The position numbers were made by a program, and so were the translations under genes. A stretch of 64,000 nucleotides of DNA from NCBI GenBank assembly GCA_964551985.1, contig CAZKFG010000003.1:1-64000 (forward strand), read 5' to 3'. The notes under the pieces are model-generated. The model had not been told where the DNA came from. It ran no database searches and worked only from the letters and a program-made list of their open reading frames with translations. Below, piece after piece: positions 27,753 through 38,337 of this stretch (within the stretch, counting starts at the first letter, position 1; every line of letters starts with the position of its first letter). The DNA comes from CAZKFG01 sp964551985 (lineage in GTDB: Bacteria > Bacillota > Negativicutes > Acidaminococcales > JAISLQ01).

Positions 27753-28538
27753 ATGGAAATAATAGAATTTACTCAGAAAAATCTAGCCATTTTTTTACTT
27801 GTATTTACGCGTATAAGTGCTATTTTTGTTGCAGCACCAATATTTAGTAGTAGAAACATACCTGCTAGAGTTAGAGTTTTTATTGCTATTGTAATTGCCT
27901 TAATTATCGCTCCTATGGTAATTCAAAAACAAACCTTGGCGATACCGGGAACTTTGCTAATGTATTTATTATGCGTAGTCACAGAATTTATTATTGGTGC
28001 TTGTATATCATTTGTTTTAACTTTGTTTTTTACTATCATACAAGTATCTGGTGAATTGATGGACACACAAGTAGGCTTTGGTATTGTTAATGTAGTTGAT
28101 CCACAATCAGGGTTGCAAATGCCATTGATAGGTAATTTTTTACAAGCATTATTTACTTTAGTTTTTTTCATAACTGATTTACACCATGTTTTTTTGATGG
28201 GTTTGATTGATAGCTTTAGCATATTACAAATAAATCAAGCGATAATACAACCAAATATGGCAATGCTAATTGTTGAATTATTTGTAAATATGTTTAAAAC
28301 AGCTTTTCAAATAGCAGTACCAATGCTTATGGTTACCTTGCTTGTAGATATTTCAATGGGTATGTTAGCAAGAACAATGCCGCAAATGAATGTTTTTGTT
28401 CTTGGCATTCCTTTAAAGATAGCGGTTGGTCTTTTTATGCTAAGCGTATTTTTACCAACATATTTATATATATTAAAGGTGACTTATAATGGAGTTTCTA
28501 CTAATATTGAAAAAATACTTGCCGCTTTTTTGGGATAA
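27753..28538 (+). CDS. fliR: Flagellar export gate protein FliR
   Basis: 261 residues, about six membrane spans. Closes the FliP5-FliR gate helix. Conserved VFTRISAIFVAAPIFSSRNIPARVR, then VGFGIVNVVDPQSG and the C-terminal half with QMNVFVLGIPLKIAVGL. Its last 50 bases overlap the start of flhB in another frame. Confidence 0.96.
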   Translation: MEIIEFTQKNLAIFLLVFTRISAIFVAAPIFSSRNIPARVRVFIAIVIALIIAPMVIQKQTLAIPGTLLMYLLCVVTEFIIGACISFVLTLFFTIIQVSGELMDTQVGFGIVNVVDPQSGLQMPLIGNFLQALFTLVFFITDLHHVFLMGLIDSFSILQINQAIIQPNMAMLIVELFVNMFKTAFQIAVPMLMVTLLVDISMGMLARTMPQMNVFVLGIPLKIAVGLFMLSVFLPTYLYILKVTYNGVSTNIEKILAAFLG

Positions 28539-29625
28539 AAAAGAAAAAATTATCTTTGACTTGCAGTTGTTTGCAGGTGAAAAAACCGAAGAGGCAACAC
28601 CTAAAAGAAAAGAAGATGCCCGTAAAAAAGGTCAGGTTGCAAAAAGTATAGAGATAAACTCTGCACTGATTATATTGGTAGCATTTTATTTTTTGGATTT
28701 ATATGGTTCAGTGATGATAAAAGAAATGAAGTCTGTTATGAGATATATGTTTACACAGTCTTCTACCATATCTTTAAATATAGAGAATATAAACAGCCTA
28801 ATAATGTTTTTAATACTGACATTTTTAAAAATAGTACTTCCTATGATGTTAATGATTGCTGTAATTGGCATAGCAATAAATTATTTTCAAGTAGGCTTTA
28901 TGTTTAATATGAGCCTTTTAATGCCAGATATTAATAGAGTAAACCCAATTAGTGGTTTTGCTAGGGTGTTTTTATCAAAAACAGCGTTAGCTAATTTGGC
29001 AAAAGCACTATTAAAAATACTTATAATAGGATATTTTATGTATTTGTTTATTTCAAAACAAATGTATATTCTACCAAAAATGTTTAGTAATGATGTTAAT
29101 AATAGTGCTGCTTTTTTCGGACAGCTAGTTATTGATCTTGGACTTAGAGTTGGTGGGGTAATGCTTGTAATTGCTTTGTTTGACTACTACTATCAGTGGT
29201 ATACACATAAAGAAAGCATAAAAATGAGCAAACAAGAGGTAAAGGAAGAATACAAACAAACAGAAGGTAATCCACAAATAAAAAGCAAAATCAGAGCAAA
29301 ACAGCGTGAAATGGCAATGCGTAGAATGATGCAAGAGGTGCCAAAAGCAGACGTAGTAATAACAAACCCTACACACTTTGCAGTTGCCTTAAAATATGAA
29401 AATGGTATGCCAGCACCAATTTTGGTTGCTAAAGGGCAAGACAATATTGCTTTGAAAATCAGACAGGTAGCACAAGATAATAATGTAGTTGTTTTAGAAA
29501 ACAAAACTTTAGCTAGAGCTTTATATGCAACTGTTGAAATAGGTTCTTATATACCATTTGAGCTTTATCAAGCTGTTGCAGAAGTACTTGCATATGTTTA
29601 TAAATTAAAACGCAGACTAGCTTAA
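28489..29625 (+). CDS. flhB: Flagellar export switch protein FlhB
   Basis: 378 residues. Membrane gate component whose self-cleavage changes export from hook to filament substrates. The conserved DLQLFAGEKTEEATPKRKEDARKKGQVAKS (residues 24-53) precedes four membrane helices. The autocleavage motif NPTH starts at about residue 293. ATG 28489 has AAAGGTGA eight bases upstream, inside fliR, giving a 50-base overlap. That start adds about 20 residues before the conserved block. Confidence 0.96.
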   Translation: MEFLLILKKYLPLFWDKKEKIIFDLQLFAGEKTEEATPKRKEDARKKGQVAKSIEINSALIILVAFYFLDLYGSVMIKEMKSVMRYMFTQSSTISLNIENINSLIMFLILTFLKIVLPMMLMIAVIGIAINYFQVGFMFNMSLLMPDINRVNPISGFARVFLSKTALANLAKALLKILIIGYFMYLFISKQMYILPKMFSNDVNNSAAFFGQLVIDLGLRVGGVMLVIALFDYYYQWYTHKESIKMSKQEVKEEYKQTEGNPQIKSKIRAKQREMAMRRMMQEVPKADVVITNPTHFAVALKYENGMPAPILVAKGQDNIALKIRQVAQDNNVVVLENKTLARALYATVEIGSYIPFELYQAVAEVLAYVYKLKRRLA

Positions 29626-29656
29626 TTGTTTTATGTAAAAAAGGAGCTTTACAAAC

Positions 29657-31720
29657 TTGGAATATTCGCCGTCTTGGTTAACTAGAGTAACAAAATATAG
29701 TGATATTATTATAACTATGGCAGTGATTACTATAGTTGTTATGATGATAATCCCATTGCCACCAATTTTGTTAGACATACTTTTGACTACAAACATTACA
29801 ATGGGGCTTATGATTATTATGGTTTCTATATATAACACTGAGCCATTACAATTTTCTGTGTTCCCATCATTGTTACTTGTAACTACACTGTTCCGTTTAG
29901 CACTTAATGTATCGTCAACAAGACTTATTTTATTACACGGTTACGCTGGTGAAGTTATACAATCGTTTGGAGAATTTGTTGTTGGCGGTAACGCTGTTGT
30001 TGGGTTTATAGTATTTATCATACTTATAATTATACAATTTCTTGTTATAACAAAAGGTGCCGAAAGGGTTGCAGAAGTAACGGCAAGGTTTACTCTTGAT
30101 GCTATGCCAGGTAAGCAAATGAGTATCGATGCAGACTTGAACTCTGGACTTATAACAGAAGCAGAAGCTAAAGCAAGACGTATTAAAATCCAACGTGAAT
30201 CAGATTTTTATGGAGCAATGGATGGTGCTAGTAAGTTTGTAAAAGGTGATGCTATTGCTGCTATCATTATAGTTATAATCAACATTTTGGGTGGATTTAT
30301 CATAGGCGTTTGGCAAAGAGATATGACAATAGTCAGTGCTTTGCAGGCGTATACACTGCTTACCGTTGGTGAAGGTCTAGTAAATCAAATACCAGCACTT
30401 TTAATATCTACTGCAACAGGTATTATTGTAACTCGTGCTGCATCTGACTCTGATATGGGTCACGATGTGGCAAATCAATTGATTACAAAACCAAGAGTAT
30501 TTTATATTACTGCGGTAGTATTATTTTTACTTGCACTTGTACCGGGTCTTCCTTCAGCTCCTTTTTTAGCCATTGCTATAGTTTTAGGTTTAGTTGCCAG
30601 AACTTTGAGTAAAACTTTGATTAGAGAAGAAGAAAACGAAATAGTTAGACAAGAAGAAAAAGAAATTGAAGAAATTAAAAAACCAGAAAATGTTGTATCT
30701 TTATTGCAAGTTGACCCAATGGAACTAGAAATAGGTTATAGCCTTATTCCTATGGTTGATACTGCACAAGGTGGAGATTTGCTTGATCGTATAATCATGA
30801 TTAGACGACAATGTGCATTAGAACTTGGTTTTGTTGTACCGACAATTCGCATAAGAGATAATATTCAATTAAAACCTAATGCTTATATAATAAAACTAAA
30901 AGGTGTAGAAATAGCAAAAGGTGAACTGTTGTTAGATCATTACTTAGCAATGAATCCAGGTCAAACGGAGTTTGACATTGATGGTATAGAAACACAAGAA
31001 CCGGCATTTGGTTTACCAGCTATTTGGGTACCAGAAGATGAAAGAGAAAATGCTGAAATATTAGGTTACACTGTTGTTGACCCAATTTCTGTTTTGGCAA
31101 CACATATTACTGAACTTATAAAAACCAACTCAGCAGAAATTCTTGGCAGACAAGACGTTCAAACACTTGTTGATTCTGTTCGTAGTAATTATCCGGCAGT
31201 TGTTGAAGAACTTATACCAAATATTATTTCGCTTGGAGAGCTACAAAAAGTTTTAGCAGGGCTGCTACGTGAGAGAGTTTCCATTCGCAATCTTGTTACA
31301 ATTTTTGAAACACTAGCAGATTATGGTACATCAACCAAAGATATAGAACTTTTAACAGAATATACAAGACACGCTTTAGCAAGACAAATAAGCAAGCAAT
31401 TTGTGCAAGATAATACCATCTACTGTCTCACTGTAGACATAGAAGCAGAAAATGCTATAATTCAATCTGTGCAAAGAACAGAACATGGTTCATATGTTAA
31501 TTTAGAGCCAAAAGCAATGAATGATTTTATTAATTCTATAAATCAAGAAATGCCAAAACTTACCAATATGGGTTATCAGCCAATAATACTAACAAATCCA
31601 AATGCAAGATTGTATGTTCGTAAACTTGTAGAACGTTCTGCACCTACACTTACAATTTTATCATACGCTGAATTAGAGCCTAAAACTGAAATTCATTCTG
31701 TAGGGATGGTGAGGATTTAA
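29657..31720 (+). CDS. flhA: Flagellar export gate protein FlhA
   Basis: 687 residues. Eight membrane helices in the first 310 residues, then a large cytoplasmic ring domain that docks chaperone-substrate complexes and FliJ. Conserved SVFPSLLLVTTLFRLALNVSSTRLIL and the loop FTLDAMPGKQMSIDADLNSGLI are intact. TTG start with AAGGAGC ten bases upstream. The stop overlaps the flhF ATG by one base. Confidence 0.97.
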   Translation: MEYSPSWLTRVTKYSDIIITMAVITIVVMMIIPLPPILLDILLTTNITMGLMIIMVSIYNTEPLQFSVFPSLLLVTTLFRLALNVSSTRLILLHGYAGEVIQSFGEFVVGGNAVVGFIVFIILIIIQFLVITKGAERVAEVTARFTLDAMPGKQMSIDADLNSGLITEAEAKARRIKIQRESDFYGAMDGASKFVKGDAIAAIIIVIINILGGFIIGVWQRDMTIVSALQAYTLLTVGEGLVNQIPALLISTATGIIVTRAASDSDMGHDVANQLITKPRVFYITAVVLFLLALVPGLPSAPFLAIAIVLGLVARTLSKTLIREEENEIVRQEEKEIEEIKKPENVVSLLQVDPMELEIGYSLIPMVDTAQGGDLLDRIIMIRRQCALELGFVVPTIRIRDNIQLKPNAYIIKLKGVEIAKGELLLDHYLAMNPGQTEFDIDGIETQEPAFGLPAIWVPEDERENAEILGYTVVDPISVLATHITELIKTNSAEILGRQDVQTLVDSVRSNYPAVVEELIPNIISLGELQKVLAGLLRERVSIRNLVTIFETLADYGTSTKDIELLTEYTRHALARQISKQFVQDNTIYCLTVDIEAENAIIQSVQRTEHGSYVNLEPKAMNDFINSINQEMPKLTNMGYQPIILTNPNARLYVRKLVERSAPTLTILSYAELEPKTEIHSVGMVRI

Positions 31721-33075
31721 TGAAAGTTAGAATATTTAGTGCTCTTACCATGCAAGAAGCGATGAACCAAGTTAAAGAAACTTTAGGTCGTGATGCCATA
31801 ATATTACACACTAGAAAATTTCGCAAAGGTGGTATAGGTGGATTTTTTGGTAGAGAAATGATAGAAGTTATGGCAGCTGTGGACAATGATATACAAACAA
31901 CTACAAGCACAAGCAAATCTAAACAACAAGAAAAAAATAAAGAAAGACCAAGGCAAAAACATTCTCCCGTTGTTGTCAAATCACTATTAAAACCAGAAAA
32001 AAATATAAAAAAACTAGACAAAGAAACTATTTTAGAGGAAAATAATAGTAATAATATTAACCGGGAAGACAATACAATTGCTCAGATATTTAATGCCAAT
32101 GCACAAGTAATGCAACCACTTCTCATTCCTCAACTAAAAAGTGATGAAAAAGTTGATGTTGTAGAACAAACATCTGTAGCCGTTGAAGAAAAGAAAATTA
32201 TAGTTGTTGATAATCAGCCTAAAGACGAGGATTTAAAAGCAGAAATTACTGGTATGCGGTTTATGTTAGAACAACTTTTAGAAAAAACCAAGACACCACC
32301 AGACAATCCATGGTATGATTATCTTATAAATAAAGATTTATCACCTAACTTTGCAGAGCAAATTTTAAAAGGTTTTCCATACTCACTTACAATGCTTAAC
32401 AAAAACCCAGAGGCCACTAAAAAAATGCTTAGTGATAGACTGGAAAAATATATAAGAACTAATAGTGGTGTGGTTTTATCACAGCAAGAATGTACAAAAA
32501 TTGCTTTAATTGGACCTACTGGCGTGGGAAAAACAACAACACTCGCTAAAATAGCTGCAAAATTCACGCTAGAAAATAATGCTGATGTTGCATTTATAAC
32601 TTCAGATACTTACAGAATAGCAGCAGTTGAACAATTGAAAACTTATGCTAATATTTTAAATATACCACTTGATGTAGTTTATTCACCAAATGAAATGAGA
32701 AAATGCCTTGAAAAGCACAAAGATAAACAACTTGTACTAATTGATACAGCAGGAAGAAGTCAATACAATCAAGAGCAAATGGAAGAATTGAAGATATTAT
32801 TGGAAGCTGATCAAACAATAAATAATTATCTTGTTTTAAGTAGTACAACTAAAAGTCAAGATGCTAGTGATATTATTGATAGATTTTCTTACTGTGGTTT
32901 TGAAAATATAATTTTCACCAAAATAGATGAAGCTAAAAATATAGGTAATATTTTTAATTTAATGCACCAATTTCCAGATATTTATATATCATATATAACA
33001 AATGGACAAAGCGTACCAGATGACATTCACAATATAGATAGTAGCTATTTAACAAATATATTACTGAGGGATTAA
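31720..33075 (+). CDS. flhF: Flagellar SRP-type GTPase FlhF
   Basis: 451 residues. SRP-family GTPase that sets flagellar position and number. N-terminal basic domain with MKVRIFSALTMQEAMNQVKETLGRDAIILHTRKF, a variable K/Q-rich linker (60-170), then the NG domain with G1 GPTGVGKTT at about 265, SDTYRIAAVEQLKTYA and DTAGRS. Coupled to flhA by ATG/TAA overlap and followed one base later by flhG. Confidence 0.95.
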   Translation: MKVRIFSALTMQEAMNQVKETLGRDAIILHTRKFRKGGIGGFFGREMIEVMAAVDNDIQTTTSTSKSKQQEKNKERPRQKHSPVVVKSLLKPEKNIKKLDKETILEENNSNNINREDNTIAQIFNANAQVMQPLLIPQLKSDEKVDVVEQTSVAVEEKKIIVVDNQPKDEDLKAEITGMRFMLEQLLEKTKTPPDNPWYDYLINKDLSPNFAEQILKGFPYSLTMLNKNPEATKKMLSDRLEKYIRTNSGVVLSQQECTKIALIGPTGVGKTTTLAKIAAKFTLENNADVAFITSDTYRIAAVEQLKTYANILNIPLDVVYSPNEMRKCLEKHKDKQLVLIDTAGRSQYNQEQMEELKILLEADQTINNYLVLSSTTKSQDASDIIDRFSYCGFENIIFTKIDEAKNIGNIFNLMHQFPDIYISYITNGQSVPDDIHNIDSSYLTNILLRD

Positions 33076-33076
33076 A

Positions 33077-33991
33077 ATGTTTGATCAAGCAGAAAGATTA
33101 AGAGAGTTATCAAAGCAGGCGATAACCGTAAATAAAAATCCCCAAAATTTAAAACCAAATTATCAACCGCGTGTTATAGCAGTAACTAGTGGTAAAGGTG
33201 GTGTTGGTAAAAGTAGCTTTACTGTTAATTTAGCTTTAGCCTTGGCTAATTATGAAAAAAAAGTTTTGATAATTGACGCTGATTTGGGAATGGCTAACAT
33301 AGATGTTATGCTAGGTTGCAGTGCTAAATATAATATGCTCCATATTATTGAAGGCACGCATACTTTTGAAGAAGTGCTTGTTACAGGACCTCGCAATATA
33401 AAATTTTTGCACGGCGGTTCTGGTATCAAAACTCTTACAACACTTAGTAATATGCAGTTACAAAGAGTGATTAACAACATTTTAAACTATGAAGAGAAAA
33501 TAGATTACGTACTTCTTGATACTGGTGCTGGTATGGGTGAAAATGTAATTAGCTTTTTACTAGCGGCAGATGATATAATATTAGTAACGACACCAGAACC
33601 AACATCTTTAACTGATGCTTATGCGATTGTAAAAACCTACGCAAATAATAGTGGCAATGCGCCAATACGATTGATTGTAAATCGTGCAGATGGTATAAAA
33701 GAAGGTAATATAGTATCTGAAAAACTAGGTAAAACGATAAGTCACTTTTTAAAAGTTAATTTACAGAATTTAGGTTACATTTATGAAGACGTTTGTGTAT
33801 CTTCTTCTATAAAAACGCAAAACCCATTATTGTTGCAATTTCCAGAATCACCAGCAGCAAAGTGTATAATAAACATAGCACATAAAATAGCCTTTGGTTC
33901 AGAAAAAATAGAGACAAATGGTTTTTCTGGATTTTTGAAAAAATTTTTAGAAAAACAAAATTTTATAAAATTCAAAAAGGTAGGTAAATAG
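33077..33991 (+). CDS. flhG: Flagellum number regulator FlhG (MinD-like ATPase)
   Basis: 304 residues. ParA/MinD-type ATPase that stimulates FlhF and works with FliM/FliY in C-ring assembly. Deviant Walker A SGKGGVGKSS at 38-47, LIIDADLGMANIDVMLG and LLDTGAGMG. ATG with GAGGGA seven bases upstream. A basic C-terminal amphipathic stretch probably acts as the membrane-targeting sequence. Confidence 0.94.
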   Translation: MFDQAERLRELSKQAITVNKNPQNLKPNYQPRVIAVTSGKGGVGKSSFTVNLALALANYEKKVLIIDADLGMANIDVMLGCSAKYNMLHIIEGTHTFEEVLVTGPRNIKFLHGGSGIKTLTTLSNMQLQRVINNILNYEEKIDYVLLDTGAGMGENVISFLLAADDIILVTTPEPTSLTDAYAIVKTYANNSGNAPIRLIVNRADGIKEGNIVSEKLGKTISHFLKVNLQNLGYIYEDVCVSSSIKTQNPLLLQFPESPAAKCIINIAHKIAFGSEKIETNGFSGFLKKFLEKQNFIKFKKVGK

Positions 33992-34659
33992 TGGCTAATG
34001 TAGCGGAAATTTTTCGTATAAATCAAAAAATCGAATTATCAATTGCTAACACTACCGAGTATTTTTCTAGTAGAGTAGAAGATTTAGTAAATAATGATTT
34101 AGTAGTAGCTATGCCAATGCGAAACTCTATTCCTGTGTATCTGCCGTTAAATGAAAAAGTTTTTGGTAGAGTTTTTGTTAGCGATGGAGTCTTATATTCC
34201 TTTGACTCTTCTTTGTTAAAATATGTTATGAATCCTGTGCCAATTTGGGTTATTTCTACACCTACAAATATAAAAAAGATACAACTTAGAAATTTTTTTA
34301 GACACAATATTAGATTGCCTATAAAGTATATTGTTCTCAATAAAGATAATATGCCTATAGAAAGCACCCAAACAGTAGTTATGACTAAAAATTTGAGTGC
34401 TGGTGGAGCTTTAATAACTTTAGCAAATAAAGATGAATTACCAATAGATACTACAATTTGGCTAGAGATACTCTTAGGTAAAGAAGTAATTAGAGCTCTT
34501 GCTAAAGTTAGAAGAAAGCCAATAGAAGAAACTGCAGATGGCAAAAAACTTTATTTAGCAGGTATTGAATTTATGGATATGGAAGAGCAAATAAAAAAGA
34601 AAATAATTAGCTTTCTAAATTTAAAAATGCTGGATAATCGTAATAGAGGAGTATTATAA
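33991..34659 (+). CDS. PilZ-domain flagellar brake protein (YcgR/YpfA-like)
   Basis: 222 residues. N-terminal YcgR-like beta domain (about 8-95), then a PilZ domain with the c-di-GMP-binding RNFFR (100-104) and NLSAGG (around 134-139). Proteins of this kind slow or bias the motor when c-di-GMP is high. GTG start overlapping the flhG TAG by one base, so it is an integral member of the operon between flhG and cheB. Both key c-di-GMP motifs are intact, so ligand binding is likely. Confidence 0.87.
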   Translation: MANVAEIFRINQKIELSIANTTEYFSSRVEDLVNNDLVVAMPMRNSIPVYLPLNEKVFGRVFVSDGVLYSFDSSLLKYVMNPVPIWVISTPTNIKKIQLRNFFRHNIRLPIKYIVLNKDNMPIESTQTVVMTKNLSAGGALITLANKDELPIDTTIWLEILLGKEVIRALAKVRRKPIEETADGKKLYLAGIEFMDMEEQIKKKIISFLNLKMLDNRNRGVL

Positions 34660-34700
34660 TCTATAAAAGTTAAGCAATGGGAATGCGAGGTGAACAGTTT

Positions 34701-35732
34701 GTGAAGAAAGTATTAATTGTAGATGATTCTGCTTTTATGCGGAAAATTTTGATAGATTTATTTAATGAAACTTCTGATTTCACAGTTGTTGATTTTGCTA
34801 AAAATGGTTTTGAAGCAGTTGAAAAAGTAAAAAAATATAAACCAGATCTTGTAACATTAGATATAGAAATGCCAATAATGAATGGTATAGATGCTTTGAA
34901 AATAATTATGCGCGATAATCCTCTGCCAGTCGTGGTTGTTAGCGCACTGACAAAAGAAGGCTCAGAAGAAACCATAAAAGCATTATCGCTAGGCGCTGTA
35001 GATTTTGTTACAAAAGATATCCGAGATTTAAATATAATAAAGCAAAGTGTACTTACTACTTGTCGGAATGCTCTTTCAGCAAATTTAAAAGAATTACGAG
35101 AAACTAATCAAGTACAAAAACCAATAAATATAAATGTTGGCGGACAAATAAAGACAAAAGAAAAATTTGTAGCTATTGGAACATCAACTGGTGGACCTAA
35201 AGCGCTGCAGGAGGTAATACCAAAACTACCTGCAAATCTACCATGTGGAGTGGTAATAGTGCAGCATATGCCGCCAGGCTTTACGAAATCTTTAGCAGAT
35301 AGGTTGGACTCTATATCTCAAATTAAAGTCAAGGAGGCTGAAAATAACGATATAATACAAAAAGGGACAGTATATATCACTCCTGGTGACTTTCATATAA
35401 AATTTTCTAAAACATTAGATGGTTCTGTCAAAATAAATCTCAATAAAGAACCGCCTATTGGTGGTCATAGACCAGCAGTTAATCCAATGTTTGAATCTGC
35501 AGCAGAGCTGTATGACTCTAAATGCATAGGTGTGCTATTAACAGGTATGGGTCAAGACGGAGCTACTGGTATGGTTAAAATAAAGGAAAAAAAAGGTTAT
35601 AATATAGCAGAAAGCCAAGAGACATCTATTGTTTACGGAATGCCCAAGGCTGCAGCGGCACTTGGTGTAGTAGATAAAGTAGTTCCTATTTATAATGTAG
35701 CTGATGAGATAATCAAAGCAGTTCTTGAGTAA
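34701..35732 (+). CDS. cheB: Chemotaxis methylesterase CheB
   Basis: 343 residues. Receiver domain (D8/D9, phosphoacceptor D54 in TLDIEMP) joined by a linker to a methylesterase/glutamine deamidase domain with catalytic S162 (GTSTGG), H189 (VQHMPPG) and D286 (GMGQDGA). Removes methyl groups from chemoreceptors for adaptation. GTG 34701 follows GAGGTG by eight bases; the ATG at 34677 would precede this SD. No cheR is in the window. Confidence 0.95.
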   Translation: MKKVLIVDDSAFMRKILIDLFNETSDFTVVDFAKNGFEAVEKVKKYKPDLVTLDIEMPIMNGIDALKIIMRDNPLPVVVVSALTKEGSEETIKALSLGAVDFVTKDIRDLNIIKQSVLTTCRNALSANLKELRETNQVQKPININVGGQIKTKEKFVAIGTSTGGPKALQEVIPKLPANLPCGVVIVQHMPPGFTKSLADRLDSISQIKVKEAENNDIIQKGTVYITPGDFHIKFSKTLDGSVKINLNKEPPIGGHRPAVNPMFESAAELYDSKCIGVLLTGMGQDGATGMVKIKEKKGYNIAESQETSIVYGMPKAAAALGVVDKVVPIYNVADEIIKAVLE

Positions 35733-35751
35733 TTTTTGGAGGTGTGGATAA

Positions 35752-37803
35752 ATGGATACAAACCAATACATGGGCATGTTTATGGAAGAATCTAGAGAGC
35801 ATTTACAAACACTAAATAGGTGTTTGCTGGAATTAGAAAGCGATACAAATAATATTTCTGTTTTAGATGAGATATTTCGTAGTGCACATACTTTAAAAGG
35901 CATGTCAGCAACAATGGGCTTTACTTGCATAGCAGAGCTCACTCATGAAATGGAAAATGTATTAGATTTATTAAGAAAAGAAACACTAGCTTGTGATGAA
36001 AACATTACTGACTTGTTATTTCGTTGCGTTGATACATTAGAACGACTTGTTGATAGTGCTGTAAATGGCGAAGATAGCGAAGATGTATCAGAGCTTGTTG
36101 CTGAGGTAAAACAAACTGCAGGTGGCAGTAAAGTAGTACCTACAAGCAAAAAAGTTGCTGATACTCCTGTAATTATTCAAAATACTGAAGTAAATCAAGA
36201 GGCAATTTCTTTAGTAGAGCTTAATGAAACAGACAAAAGCATAATAGCAGCGGCTACTGAACAAGGCTTAGTTGCTTATCATATACACATTTCGCTAGAT
36301 GAAAAATGTGTCTTGAAATCTGCGCGTGTTTATATGATTATGACTTGCCTTGAAGATTTTGGTGAAGTTATAAAAACAATTCCTGTAGCGGAAGATTTAG
36401 AAAAAGAAAATTTTAAAACTGATTTTGATATAGTAATTCTCTCAAGTAAAGAGGATAAAGAGATTAAGGCGCGGTTGCTTAATATATCAGAAGTAGTTGC
36501 TGTTGAAATAAATAAATTGCCAGATTTTAGATTTGAATCTAGCCAAACAAAAGTAGAAGAAAAAGATAAAGAACCAAGAACATCGGTAATTTCAAAAACA
36601 CCAGCACAAGCCAAAAAGAATGATGAACATAAAGTAAAAAGTGTACAGTCTGTACGTGTTGATATTGATAAGCTGGATACACTATTAAATATAGTTGGTG
36701 AAATTGTTATTAACAAAACACGTTTAGCGCAAATTGGAATAATGCACAAACTTCCAGATCTTGTCGAAACAATAGAACAAATGGATAGGGTTACAACGGA
36801 ATTACAATCCATAGTTATGAAAATTAGAATGGTTCCAATTGGGCAAGTATTTAATAGATTCCCAAGAATGGTTAGAGATATTTCAAGAGAACTACACAAA
36901 GAAATAAATCTTATTGTTGAAGGTGAAGAAACAGAGCTTGATAGAACTGTTATAGATGAAATTGGCGACCCACTAATGCACATTTTAAGAAATTCTGTTG
37001 ATCATGGGATAGAAAGTGCTCAAGAGCGGCGCGATTCTGGTAAAAATCCTGTCGGTGAAGTAAAACTTATTGCTTCACACGAAGGAAATAATGTGGTCAT
37101 AGATATTGAAGATGATGGTAAGGGTATAAACCCTGAGTTTATCAAACGCAAAGCTGTAGAAAAAGGCGTTATAACTCAACAAGAAGCAGATAAAATGGAT
37201 GATAGTGAGGCAGTTAAGATTATTTTTGCAGCAGGTTTTTCAACAGCCACAACCGTCACAGACATTTCTGGTCGCGGTGTAGGAATGGATGTAGTAAGAA
37301 CGAAGATAGAAGCACTAGGTGGAATGGTTGATGTAGAGACCAAAGTCGGTCAAGGTAGCAAATTTAAAATTCGTCTACCACTTACTTTGGCAATTATACA
37401 AGCACTTTTAATTAAAGTTTCTGAGGAAACCTATGCTATACCACTAGGCTCGATTGATAGCACAATTAATATCTTACCATCTGAAATATCAACAGTACAA
37501 AATAAGGAAGTGTTCTTATTAAGAGGACAAATAATACCAATAATTAGACTAGACAAGACCTTGAGTGTACCAAGAGATGAAAATGTTCAACAGACAGAAG
37601 AAGAGCTATATGTCGTCATTGTACATATGGGTGAACAAAAAGCAGGTATAATTGTTGATATGCTTGTTGGACAGCACGACATAGTTATAAAATCACTGGG
37701 TAAATTAATGACAAATATAAATGTAATAGCAGGGGCAACTGTATTGGGTGATGGCAGTGTCGCGCTTATCTTAGATGTTGGCACACTAATGCAAACTGCA
37801 TAA
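35752..37803 (+). CDS. cheA: Chemotaxis histidine kinase CheA
   Basis: 683 residues. HPt domain with phosphorylated H46 in SAHTLKGMSATMG, a P2-like CheY/CheB docking region (about 165-265), dimerisation helices, an ATPase domain with ILRNSVDHGIE (N box), GDPL, DDGKGI and GRGVGMDVV, and a C-terminal CheW-like domain. ATG with GGAGGTG seven bases upstream. All catalytic boxes are intact. Confidence 0.97.
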   Translation: MDTNQYMGMFMEESREHLQTLNRCLLELESDTNNISVLDEIFRSAHTLKGMSATMGFTCIAELTHEMENVLDLLRKETLACDENITDLLFRCVDTLERLVDSAVNGEDSEDVSELVAEVKQTAGGSKVVPTSKKVADTPVIIQNTEVNQEAISLVELNETDKSIIAAATEQGLVAYHIHISLDEKCVLKSARVYMIMTCLEDFGEVIKTIPVAEDLEKENFKTDFDIVILSSKEDKEIKARLLNISEVVAVEINKLPDFRFESSQTKVEEKDKEPRTSVISKTPAQAKKNDEHKVKSVQSVRVDIDKLDTLLNIVGEIVINKTRLAQIGIMHKLPDLVETIEQMDRVTTELQSIVMKIRMVPIGQVFNRFPRMVRDISRELHKEINLIVEGEETELDRTVIDEIGDPLMHILRNSVDHGIESAQERRDSGKNPVGEVKLIASHEGNNVVIDIEDDGKGINPEFIKRKAVEKGVITQQEADKMDDSEAVKIIFAAGFSTATTVTDISGRGVGMDVVRTKIEALGGMVDVETKVGQGSKFKIRLPLTLAIIQALLIKVSEETYAIPLGSIDSTINILPSEISTVQNKEVFLLRGQIIPIIRLDKTLSVPRDENVQQTEEELYVVIVHMGEQKAGIIVDMLVGQHDIVIKSLGKLMTNINVIAGATVLGDGSVALILDVGTLMQTA

Positions 37804-37825
37804 TGTATTTGGAGGTGAGTTATAA

Positions 37826-38302
37826 ATGCAAAACGAGAATAAAACTATAAGTAGTGAAGATGTAAGACAAAATGAGGAAATACAGCTTGTCGTTTTTAGA
37901 CTTGCAAATGAAGAGTATGCTATAGATATAGGACATGTAAGTGAAATAAGAAAAATGATTTCAATTACGCGTGTACCAAGAACTCCAGAATATTATTTAG
38001 GTGTGATGAATTTACGCGGAAGTGTTTTGCCTGTTATAGATTTAAAAAATCGCTTGAATTTACCTAATAGAACAATAACAGAAGAAAGCCGAATAATTAT
38101 ATTAAAGATAGACGACATTTCTTTTGGTGTTACAGTTGATGCCGTTTCAGAAGTTACTATTATTGATAAGGTTAATGTAGAACCACCAAGCAGTATTGAC
38201 ACAGCAGTTGAGCGCAATTTTGTTTCTGGTGTTGGTAAAACCGGCAATAGACTGCTAATTATGCTTAACATAAAAGAAATAATAGGCTTATCAAGTGATT
38301 AA
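37826..38302 (+). CDS. cheW: Chemotaxis adaptor CheW
   Basis: 158 residues. Links chemoreceptors to CheA. Single CheW SH3-like domain with the typical VFRLANEEYAIDIGHVSEI, GVMNLRGSVLPVIDLKNRL and a C-terminal VGKTGNRLLIMLNI. ATG with GGAGGTGAG upstream. Confidence 0.96.
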   Translation: MQNENKTISSEDVRQNEEIQLVVFRLANEEYAIDIGHVSEIRKMISITRVPRTPEYYLGVMNLRGSVLPVIDLKNRLNLPNRTITEESRIIILKIDDISFGVTVDAVSEVTIIDKVNVEPPSSIDTAVERNFVSGVGKTGNRLLIMLNIKEIIGLSSD

Positions 38303-38337
38303 TACTTATTGTGCTTATTTGTTAAAGGGAGTGACGT

